This document shows positions 46,784 through 54,229 of a stretch of 64,000 nt of DNA, in pieces (positions within the stretch are counted from its first letter, which is position 1; each line of letters begins with the position of its first letter). The stretch spans positions 1,674,001 to 1,738,000 of the forward strand of contig NZ_BTFW01000001.1 in the NCBI RefSeq assembly GCF_033242265.1. The letters run 5' to 3'. The notes beneath the pieces are model-generated. The model was not told where the DNA came from, did not search any database, and saw nothing but the letters and a program-made list of their open reading frames with translations. Both the position numbers and the translations under genes were made by a program. The stretch comes from Novosphingobium sp. IK01. GTDB taxonomy: Bacteria; Pseudomonadota; Alphaproteobacteria; Sphingomonadales; Sphingomonadaceae.

Positions 46784-47782
46784 TTACTTGACCTGGAAGC
46801 CCGCCCAGAACGGGTCTTCCCGGTCGATCCAGATGGTGTTGAACCCGGTCGCCGTGGCCGAACCCTCGATCGAGGGGATGATCGCGGGCTGGTCGCCCAG
46901 CATCACGCTCTTTTCCACGCGCCCGATGAAGCGACTGCAAATGTAGCTTTCGTGGACGAAACGGTCGCCCACGCCCAGCTTGCCCTTGGCCACCAGATGC
47001 GCCAGCCGCGCCGACGTGCCGGTGCCGCAAGGGCTGCGGTCGATGGCCTTGTCGCCATAGAACACCGCATTGCGCCCGTCGGCGCCATCGTGCTTGGGCT
47101 TGTCGGCCCAGAGCACGTGGCTGACCCCGCGAATGGTCGGATCGAGCGGATGGACCGGCTCGAACTTGGCACGCACGGCTTCGCGCACGCGGCCACTCAG
47201 GTCGATGATGCGGGCCGCGCCCAGATCGTCGAGGCCGGTATAGGCGCCCTGTGGTTCGACGATGGCGTAATAATTGCCGCCATAGGACACGTCGATGGAC
47301 AGCGGGCCGATGCCCTCGACATCCACTTCGATCCCGCGCGCGGCAACATAGGACGCCACGTTGGTGATGCGCACCGAGGTCACCTTGGGCCCGTCGGTCT
47401 CGTAGGCGATCTCGATGGTCCCGGCAGGCACCTCGACCTTGAGGCGGCCGGGCACGGCAGGCTGGATCAGCCCGTGTTCGAGCCCGAAGGTGATGATGCC
47501 GATGGTGCCATGGCCACACATCGGCAGGCAGCCGCTGGTCTCGATGAACAGGATGCCGATATCGTTCGCCGGATCGACGGGAGGATAGAGGAACCCGCCC
47601 GACATCATGTCGTGCCCGCGCGGTTCAAAGCACAGGCCGGTGCGGATCCAGTCGAAACGCGACAGGAAATCCTGCCGCCGCTCGGACATCGAGGCGCCCT
47701 TGAGCAGCGGCGCCCCGCCCGCCACGAGGCGGACGGGGTTACCTGCCGTATGACCGTCGATGCAGAAGAACGTGTGCCGCAT
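46784..47782 (-). CDS. 4-hydroxyproline 2-epimerase (proline racemase family)
   Basis: A 332-residue proline racemase family enzyme. Both catalytic residues are cysteine: MCGHGTIG (Cys89) and SPCGTGTSARLA (about Cys252). The Cys/Cys pair marks epimerases or racemases; trans-3-hydroxyproline dehydratases carry Ser or Thr at the first site. The surroundings favour 4-hydroxyproline rather than proline as substrate: it would turn trans-4-hydroxy-L-proline into cis-4-hydroxy-D-proline. It begins ten bases after the DapA-like gene in the same operon. Confidence 0.9.
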   Translation of the reverse strand: MRHTFFCIDGHTAGNPVRLVAGGAPLLKGASMSERRQDFLSRFDWIRTGLCFEPRGHDMMSGGFLYPPVDPANDIGILFIETSGCLPMCGHGTIGIITFGLEHGLIQPAVPGRLKVEVPAGTIEIAYETDGPKVTSVRITNVASYVAARGIEVDVEGIGPLSIDVSYGGNYYAIVEPQGAYTGLDDLGAARIIDLSGRVREAVRAKFEPVHPLDPTIRGVSHVLWADKPKHDGADGRNAVFYGDKAIDRSPCGTGTSARLAHLVAKGKLGVGDRFVHESYICSRFIGRVEKSVMLGDQPAIIPSIEGSATATGFNTIWIDREDPFWAGFQVK

Positions 47783-47792
47783 CGAGGCTCCT

Positions 47793-48722
47793 TCAGGCTT
47801 CCGTCAGGGCTGCGGGAGCCGTGGGGGTAAGGTCGGGACGGGTGGCGGCGGCCTTCTCGACCATCGCGATCACTTCAGCGCGGCGCGCGCCTTCGAGCAC
47901 ATAGCGCGGGGGCAGCACGCGCTCGGACCCGCGACCCATGACCTGCTCGGCCAGCTTGATCGACTGGACGAGATCGTGCTCGGCATCGAGGTGGAGCAGC
48001 GGCATGAACCAGCGATAGATTTCCATCGCCTTGGCATGGTCACCGCGCGCAAAGGCGTTGACCAGTTCGACCGATTCCTTGGGGAACGCGTTGGTCAGGC
48101 CCGAAACCCAGCCCTGCGCCCCGAGGTAGAGCCCTTCGAGCGCCACGTCGTCGAGACCGGCGAACAGCACGTAGCGATCCCCGAAGGCATTGCGGAAATC
48201 GGTGAAGCGGCGCGTGTCGGGCGCGGATTCCTTGACCGCCACGATGTTCTTCACGTCGACCAGCGCGGCCAGCACGTCCTTGTCGATCACCGTGCGATAG
48301 GCGGGCGGGTTGTTGTAGAGCATGATCGGCAGGCCGGTGCTTTCAGCCACGCCCTTGAAGTGGTTCACCAGTTCGTGCGCCTTGGGCACGTAGACCATCG
48401 GGGGCAGCAGCATCAGGCCATCGGCCCCGGCCTTTTCGGCGGCCTGGGCATAGCGCACCGCGCGGCGGGTGTCGTATTCCGAAACCCCGGTGATGACCGG
48501 CACGCGCCCGTCGACCACTTCGACGATGGCCGAGAGAACCTGGACCTTTTCCTCGTATTCCAGCGAGTTGTTTTCGCCAACCGTGCCAAGGGCGATCACC
48601 CCCGTGACGCCGTCACGGATGAGATCGTCGACCACGCGCTGGGTGTCCGCGAGGTCGATCGACAGGTCCGCGCGAAGCTGCGTGGTGACTGCCGGGAATA
48701 CACCCTTCCAACCGATTGCCAT
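47793..48722 (-). CDS. DapA-like pyrroline-4-hydroxy-2-carboxylate deaminase
   Basis: A 309-residue class I aldolase-fold protein of the dihydrodipicolinate synthase family, with GTVGENNSLE near residues 46-55, Tyr in MLYNNPPAYRT and the Schiff-base Lys in AVKES (about 164). In hydroxyproline degradation a DapA-like enzyme deaminates and dehydrates pyrroline-4-hydroxy-2-carboxylate to 2-oxoglutarate semialdehyde. The GTVGE in place of the GTTGE of true DapA, and the epimerase next door, support this. It is the first gene of the unit behind operator D. Confidence 0.87.
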   Translation of the reverse strand: MAIGWKGVFPAVTTQLRADLSIDLADTQRVVDDLIRDGVTGVIALGTVGENNSLEYEEKVQVLSAIVEVVDGRVPVITGVSEYDTRRAVRYAQAAEKAGADGLMLLPPMVYVPKAHELVNHFKGVAESTGLPIMLYNNPPAYRTVIDKDVLAALVDVKNIVAVKESAPDTRRFTDFRNAFGDRYVLFAGLDDVALEGLYLGAQGWVSGLTNAFPKESVELVNAFARGDHAKAMEIYRWFMPLLHLDAEHDLVQSIKLAEQVMGRGSERVLPPRYVLEGARRAEVIAMVEKAAATRPDLTPTAPAALTEA

Positions 48723-48750
48723 GTCTATTCGTCCTGCTGTGCGTTAACTT

Positions 48751-48772
48751 GAAATATCGTATACTATATTAT
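48751..48772. promoter_or_regulatory. GTATAC operator D, before DapA-epimerase unit
   Basis: AAATATCGTATACTATATTA is the most symmetrical of the AT-rich sites (eight of ten arm positions match), with GTATAC at 48759-48764, 37 bases before the DapA-like start. Confidence 0.8.
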
Positions 48773-48837
48773 TCTCGACAGCGCAATGCCCTTTTCGCAG
48801 GCGCACAAAAAGCGCCCCGGCGCCATCCCTCCACACC

Positions 48838-50646
48838 TCACTCCTCATCGGGATAGGGCCCCTTGCCGCCATCCCTGATCAACTGGTCGACCCGCTGGTC
48901 GATCAGCGGCAGCGGCACTGCCCCCATTTCGAGCACGGCATCGTGGAACGCACGGATGTTGAACTTTGGCCCCAGCGCCTTTTCCGCCTTGTGGCGCGCG
49001 TCGAGGAAGGTCAGTTCCCCCATGTAATAGGCCAGTGCCTGGCCGGGCCAGGAAATATAGCGGTCGACCTCGGTCTCGATCTCGTGATCGGACAGCGCGG
49101 TGTTGTCGCGCAAGTATTGCTGCGCCTGTTCGCGCGTCCAGCCCATGGCATGGATGCCGGTATCGACCACCAGCCGAGAGGCGCGCCAGGCCTGATAGCT
49201 GAGCATGCCGAAGCGATCGTAGGGCGTCTCGTACATGCCCATGTCCTCGCCCAGCGCCTCGCAATAGAGCGCCCAGCCCTCGCCATAGGCCGAGAGGTAG
49301 CTGTCGCGGCGGAAGGCCGGAAGGTCGGTGTTTTCGGCAGCCAGCGGCATCTGCATGGCATGGCCGGGCGCGCTCTCGTGCAGGGTCAGCGCGATCTGCG
49401 AATAGAACGGGCGCGAGGGCAGGTTGTAGGTATTGACCAGATAGATGCCCGGCCCGCCGCGCCCGCCGGTGTAGAACGGGGCGACATCATCGGGCACCGG
49501 CTTGATCGCGAAGCGGCTGCGCGGCATGCGCCCGAAGAACTGCGAGGCCTTGCCATCGAAGGTCTTGGCGATCCACGCCGCGCGATAGAGCAGTTCGTTG
49601 GGCGTCTTGGGATAGAACTGCGGATCGGTGCGCAGGAAGTGCAGGAACGCCTTGAGATCGCCCTTGAAGCCGACCTGCTTCATCACCGCGTCCATCTGCC
49701 CGCGAATGCGCGCCATTTCGGAAAGGCCGATCTGGTGGATTTCCTCAGGGCTCTTGTCGAGGGTGACGAACTCGTTGATCTTCGAGCGGTAATAGGCCTG
49801 CCCATCGGGCAGGGCATAAGCGGCCAGCGTCTGGCGGGCGCCCTTCTCGTATTCGCCGCGCATGAAGGCCAGCAGCCGCGCATGGGCCGGGACGACATCT
49901 TTGGTGATCGCCTCGCGGGCCTGCGCGCGCAGGGCTTCCTGATCGGCAGCCGGGATCGTGGCGGGCAGGTTTTTAAAGGGTTCGTAGAACGGCGAGGCTT
50001 CGGGGCTGGCCGCCTGAACGACCATTTCGATGCCCTTGTCGCGCCCGGTCAGGGTGACGTGGGGCGCCGAGAACCCGCGCGCGAGTCCCGCGCGCATGTT
50101 GACGATCTGCTGGTCATAGTAGCGCGGAATCTCGCGCAGCATTTCCAGATAGGCATCGGCCGCGTCCCGGTCCCTGAACGGCGTGCGCGCCCAGTCGGCC
50201 AGTTCGCCCCAGAAGCTGGTGTCGGCGTTGAAGGGCTTTTCATAGTCGCGATAGCGCTGCGCGGCGAGAAGCGCGTCGATCTGGCCCTTGTAGACGGCAA
50301 AGTTGATGCGATTGGCGGGCGAAAGCCGGTCCTGCCGGATCGCGGCCAGTTGCTGCTCGACCTTTTCCCACCGGGCCAGCCGGGCGGCCTGTGCCTGCGG
50401 CCCCAGATCGGGCAGCATGATCTTGCGGTCGCGCGGCCCGTCCTCGCTCGGCCCGGCCTGTTGCTGGCGCCACGCATATTCATCGGTGGACAGCGCCTCG
50501 AACGCCTTGTCGGCTTCGCTCCGGCCCGCAGAACCGGCTGCCGAACCCGTTGCAGCCCCGGCCCGCGCCATGGCGGGCCCCGTCCACAGCGCCACGGGCA
50601 TCATGGCCAGCGCCGCGCCGGTCACAAGCCCCGCCATGCGCATCAT
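48838..50646 (-). CDS. DUF885 family exported metallopeptidase
   Basis: A 602-residue exported protein (signal peptide to about residue 25, PAMARA). The DUF885 family has the motif HESAPGHAMQ (a zinc HExxxGH variant) within ALTLHESAPGHAM, plus GEGWALYCEALGEDMG and DRYISWPGQALAYYMGEL. These gluzincin-like enzymes are probably peptidases or carboxypeptidases; the substrate is unknown. The start at 50646 has AAGGGGA just upstream and the frame opening further upstream is noise. It is 19 bases after the reductase gene, last in the GH127 operon. Confidence 0.87.
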   Translation of the reverse strand: MMRMAGLVTGAALAMMPVALWTGPAMARAGAATGSAAGSAGRSEADKAFEALSTDEYAWRQQQAGPSEDGPRDRKIMLPDLGPQAQAARLARWEKVEQQLAAIRQDRLSPANRINFAVYKGQIDALLAAQRYRDYEKPFNADTSFWGELADWARTPFRDRDAADAYLEMLREIPRYYDQQIVNMRAGLARGFSAPHVTLTGRDKGIEMVVQAASPEASPFYEPFKNLPATIPAADQEALRAQAREAITKDVVPAHARLLAFMRGEYEKGARQTLAAYALPDGQAYYRSKINEFVTLDKSPEEIHQIGLSEMARIRGQMDAVMKQVGFKGDLKAFLHFLRTDPQFYPKTPNELLYRAAWIAKTFDGKASQFFGRMPRSRFAIKPVPDDVAPFYTGGRGGPGIYLVNTYNLPSRPFYSQIALTLHESAPGHAMQMPLAAENTDLPAFRRDSYLSAYGEGWALYCEALGEDMGMYETPYDRFGMLSYQAWRASRLVVDTGIHAMGWTREQAQQYLRDNTALSDHEIETEVDRYISWPGQALAYYMGELTFLDARHKAEKALGPKFNIRAFHDAVLEMGAVPLPLIDQRVDQLIRDGGKGPYPDEE

Positions 50647-50665
50647 GCGGTTCCCCTTGGCGACT

Positions 50666-51706
50666 TTACCCACGCTGCTTACCCCTTTCGAGAACGTCCA
50701 TGATATCCTGATAAAGCTTGGCCGGGATGCGCAAGCCCTGCACATCCGAAACCGCCCGCGCGGCCAGCCGCCGTGAACCGGGCAGGCGCGCGCCCTGCCC
50801 CTCGATCGCGGCGAACATCGCCTCGGCCCGGCGCAGGTGATCGGCAACGCCGCTGCCCAGAAAGCCTGCCGGATCGATCGCGATGACCAGTTCGCCGCCC
50901 AGCGGCGCGCCACCGCGCCCTTCGTCGGCAGCCAGCGATTCCGCGCTGGTCATGTCGCCGATCAGCGGCCCGGCGATCAGTTCGACCAGGGCTGCCAGCG
51001 CCGCCCCCTTGTGGGCGCCAAACGTGCGCATGGCCCCGTCGAGCACCGCCTCGGCATCGGTCGAGGGGTTGCCCTGCGCGTCATAGCCCCAGGTGTCGGG
51101 AATGGCCTTTCCGGCCCGGCGGTGCAGCTCGATCTCGCCGCGCGCGACCGCGCTGGTCGCGAAATCGAACACGAAGGGCGCCTGTCCGTCCGGGCGCGGC
51201 CAGCCAAACGCGAGGGGGTTGGTGCCAAAGACCGGCTTCGTGCCGCCCTCGGGCGCGACCCAGGCATGGCTGGGGGTGAACGCAAGGCCCACCAGCCCCT
51301 GTTCGGCCAGCGCCTCGACCTCGGGCCAGAGCGCGGCAAAGTGGACCACGTTGTTGAGCGCCATGGCCGCGATGCCATGGGCCTTTGCCTTGGCGACCAG
51401 CAGCGGCAGCCCTTGCGCAAACGGAAGCTGGGCAAAGCCGCCCTTGCCGTCCACCCGCACCAGCGCCGAGGCCGGTTCGCTCACTTCGGGCACGGCATCG
51501 GGCACGACCACCCCCCGCTCGACCGAATTGGCCGCCACCAGCAGGCGATAGAGCCCGTGCGAGGTACACCCGTCGCGCTCGCCCGAAACCATCGTATGGG
51601 CAACGGCGGAGGCATGATCGGGCGCCAGCCCCCAGGCCTGAAGCACCGTGCGCGCCAGTTCGTCGGCTTGCTCTGGCGAAAGGGTAATCATATCGGTTGC
51701 ACTCAT
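50666..51706 (-). CDS. LDH2-family (malate/lactate dehydrogenase-like) reductase, probable pyrroline-2-carboxylate reductase
   Basis: A 346-residue NAD(P)-dependent LDH2-family enzyme: SGERDGCTSHGLYRL, ALNNVVHFAALWPEVE, FGTNPLAFGWPR and FDFATSAVARGEIE. The family includes malate, ureidoglycolate and Delta1-piperideine/pyrroline-2-carboxylate reductases (DpkA). Beside proline racemase-type and D-amino-acid dehydrogenase genes it most likely reduces pyrroline-2-carboxylate to L-proline. Other reactions cannot be excluded. Its ATG (51706) overlaps the GH127 stop. An ATG at 51691 is an alternative. Confidence 0.85.
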   Translation of the reverse strand: MSATDMITLSPEQADELARTVLQAWGLAPDHASAVAHTMVSGERDGCTSHGLYRLLVAANSVERGVVVPDAVPEVSEPASALVRVDGKGGFAQLPFAQGLPLLVAKAKAHGIAAMALNNVVHFAALWPEVEALAEQGLVGLAFTPSHAWVAPEGGTKPVFGTNPLAFGWPRPDGQAPFVFDFATSAVARGEIELHRRAGKAIPDTWGYDAQGNPSTDAEAVLDGAMRTFGAHKGAALAALVELIAGPLIGDMTSAESLAADEGRGGAPLGGELVIAIDPAGFLGSGVADHLRRAEAMFAAIEGQGARLPGSRRLAARAVSDVQGLRIPAKLYQDIMDVLERGKQRG

Positions 51707-54090
51707 TGTCCGGCTCCGGCCCTGGCGGCGAACAGGCGCACGCCGAACACCGGCCCGGCCGAACTGCGATCAGCCGGCACGAAGCGCACCTTCACCTTGC
51801 TCTTGCCCTTGGTCAGCGCCTCGGGCAGCGGATAGTCAACATCAAAGAACGTGCCCGGACGGTCCTCGTCCAGACGCTGGGTGGCGATCTTCACGCCATC
51901 GACGAGGATGTCGAACACGCGCGAGCGTTCGCCGCCCCAATAGCTGGCCTGAAGCACCAGCGGTCCCGGCTTCACCTTCATCGCGAACTCGAAATAGCCG
52001 CCCGAGCGCGCATCGCGCCCGTTGCGCCCGCGATAGGCGACCGGATAGGAGATGTCCGAGATCAGCTCGTGGTCGCGCTCGGGCTGCATTTCGCCCAGAT
52101 GCATGACATCGATCGAACGGGCCGCGAGGTCCTTCTGCCGGGCCTGTTCGGCCAGGTAGGCGGCTTCCTCGTTCTTCCAGCCGCCTTGCGTGAAGCGCTT
52201 GAAATAGACCGCGCTGCGGCGGTCATACTGGCTGTAGAACGGCACGAACACGAGGTTGCCCGGACGCATGATCCCGCTGGTCTGGTAGCGCGGGCGGTCC
52301 GAGACCATCGGCGCGAAGGCCGCCAGCGGATTGTCGCCGACCATCGCGGGCTCGACACCGGCCCATTCGGTCTCGACCGGGCCGAGATCGGCGGCCATGA
52401 CCAACGGCCCGCGCACGAGAGCCACCACGTCGTCCGAACCGGTCGCCGGTTCGAGCCGCAAGTCGAGCGGCAGGTTCAGCGCGACGACATCGCCCTTCTT
52501 CCAGCGCCGGTCGAGGAACGCATAGCCATTGGCCTGCGTGACCATCGCGGGCTGGCCGTTGACGGTGATCGTGGCCTTGCCCTTCGCCCAGCCCGGAATG
52601 CGCAGCGCAAGGCGGAAGCCATCGCGCTTCACCGCATCGAGGGTGAAGCGAATGTCAGGCCTGAACGGATATTCGGTGTCGAGCGTGGCGCTCAGCCCCT
52701 TGTCCTGCCAGACCATCGTCGAGGGGATGTAAAGGTTGACGAACAGGGTATCCCCACCGGCGCCGTCATGGCCGGTCCAGTAGATCGAATCCCCGTGCTT
52801 GGCGTGGCTTTCCATGCCCGAGCCCACGCAGCACCAGAACACTTCCTCGCCCGGCTGCGAATAGCCGCGCGCGGCCCCGCTCATCATCGGCGTCATGTAG
52901 GTGAAGCCGCCGGTGGCCGGGTTCTGGGCGGAAAGCACATGGTTGAGATGCGCGCGCTCGTAATAGTCGAACAGCGCGCCGTCAGGCTGCCAGCCATAGA
53001 GCTGCCGGGTCAGCTTGAGCATGTTGTAGGTGTTGCAGTGCTCGCAGGTCGATTCGGTCAGGTGGAGCGCGATGGTGTCGGGCGCGAAGAAGTATTCGCG
53101 GTCGGCATTGCCGCCGATCACATAGCTGTGATGCTGCGTCACCCGTTCCCAGAAGAAGCGCGCGGCGCGGCCCGGATCGTCCTTGCCGGTCAGTTCGTGG
53201 ATGCGCGCCAGACCGATCAGCTTGGGCACCTGGGTATTGGCGTGGAAATTGGCGAGCCTGTCTTCCTGCGCGACCAGCGGGCCGAGCACCTTGCGGTCGA
53301 AGATCCGCTCGGCCACCGCCATCCAGCGCGCGTCGCCGGTCCGGGCATAGAGTTCGGCATAGCTTTCGTTGAGACCGCCATATTCGCAGCCCAGCAGGTC
53401 CTGCATCTGCGCGTCGTCGAGCGCGGCAAAGACCTTTTCAAAGTAACCGGCCAGCCCGATTGCCACCCTGAGCGCCTCCGGGTTGCCCCAGGCGGCATGA
53501 ATGTCGAGCAGGCCGGCAAAGTACTTGTGCACGGTATAGAGCGGCGACCACGAGCCGTTGAGGTCGAACCCGCCCGACTTGATTTCCCCGCGCATGACTT
53601 CCGGGAAGATCGCCTCGCCATCGACGATCGCGCCATCCCTGGTCTTGCGCCCCAGCGCGCCGATATAGCCATCGTGGCGCTGCGCCTGGCACAGCGCCAG
53701 TTCGCCCACGATATAGTCGGCGCGGCGGCGGCATTCGGCATTGCCGGTCTGCTGCCAGGCCAGCACCAGCGCCGACATGTAATGGCCGAGCGAATGCCCG
53801 GCGATCGTGTCGGATTCCCAGCCGCCATAGATCGGCGCCTTGGGTTCGAGCCCGGCATATTTGCGGAAATTGTGAAGGAAACGGTCGGGTTCGAGCGACA
53901 TCAGGTACTCGATGTTGACCTCGACCGCCGTGGCGAAAGCCGAAGGGCGCAGCCGCACATCGGTGAGCGGCAGCGGCTTTGCCCGCAGCGGCACGCGCGG
54001 CGCGACGACCGCCGCAAACCCGCGCAGGGGAACCGCGCAGATCGCCAGCGCCGCCACACCCGCCATCCATTCGCGCCTGTTGGCTTTCAT
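51703..54090 (-). CDS. GH127 beta-L-arabinofuranosidase (HypBA1-like)
   Basis: A 795-residue exported enzyme with a twin-arginine-like signal (NRREWMAGVAALAI). The catalytic domain belongs to GH127 (former DUF1680): GWESDTIAGHSLGHYMSAL, GCEYGGLNESYAELY, and the zinc/nucleophile residues in ESTCEHCNTYN (about 345) and EVFWCCVGSGMESH (about 420). In Bifidobacterium longum HypBA1, Glu338, Cys340, Cys417 and Cys418 hold zinc and Cys417 is the nucleophile; the same EHC and CC patterns are here. HypBA1 removes beta-L-arabinofuranose from hydroxyproline-linked arabinooligosaccharides. First gene of an operon with the reductase and DUF885 genes. Confidence 0.92.
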   Translation of the reverse strand: MKANRREWMAGVAALAICAVPLRGFAAVVAPRVPLRAKPLPLTDVRLRPSAFATAVEVNIEYLMSLEPDRFLHNFRKYAGLEPKAPIYGGWESDTIAGHSLGHYMSALVLAWQQTGNAECRRRADYIVGELALCQAQRHDGYIGALGRKTRDGAIVDGEAIFPEVMRGEIKSGGFDLNGSWSPLYTVHKYFAGLLDIHAAWGNPEALRVAIGLAGYFEKVFAALDDAQMQDLLGCEYGGLNESYAELYARTGDARWMAVAERIFDRKVLGPLVAQEDRLANFHANTQVPKLIGLARIHELTGKDDPGRAARFFWERVTQHHSYVIGGNADREYFFAPDTIALHLTESTCEHCNTYNMLKLTRQLYGWQPDGALFDYYERAHLNHVLSAQNPATGGFTYMTPMMSGAARGYSQPGEEVFWCCVGSGMESHAKHGDSIYWTGHDGAGGDTLFVNLYIPSTMVWQDKGLSATLDTEYPFRPDIRFTLDAVKRDGFRLALRIPGWAKGKATITVNGQPAMVTQANGYAFLDRRWKKGDVVALNLPLDLRLEPATGSDDVVALVRGPLVMAADLGPVETEWAGVEPAMVGDNPLAAFAPMVSDRPRYQTSGIMRPGNLVFVPFYSQYDRRSAVYFKRFTQGGWKNEEAAYLAEQARQKDLAARSIDVMHLGEMQPERDHELISDISYPVAYRGRNGRDARSGGYFEFAMKVKPGPLVLQASYWGGERSRVFDILVDGVKIATQRLDEDRPGTFFDVDYPLPEALTKGKSKVKVRFVPADRSSAGPVFGVRLFAARAGAGQ

Positions 54091-54107
54091 GCCCTCATTA
54101 TCCCTAT

Positions 54108-54129
54108 CGAATATCGTATACATTATTGA
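54108..54129. promoter_or_regulatory. GTATAC operator E, between GH127 and DUF5695 genes
   Basis: Core GAATATCGTATACATTATTG has GTATAC at 54116-54121, 26 bases before the GH127 start and about 109 bases before the rightward gene. One site may serve both divergent promoters. Confidence 0.75.
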
Positions 54130-54229
54130 TAGAAGGCAGGCAGGGATAGTCAAGCCGGTTTGCCAGACGCTGCCCGGCTTCAACCATCCGCCGGCAAGAC
54201 CTCCCCCGCCCCCTCCGCGAGGACCAGAC

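Noticed and set aside
46784..47782. trans-3-hydroxyproline dehydratase instead of epimerase
   Set aside because: Dehydratases carry Ser or Thr at the first catalytic position; here both sites are Cys.
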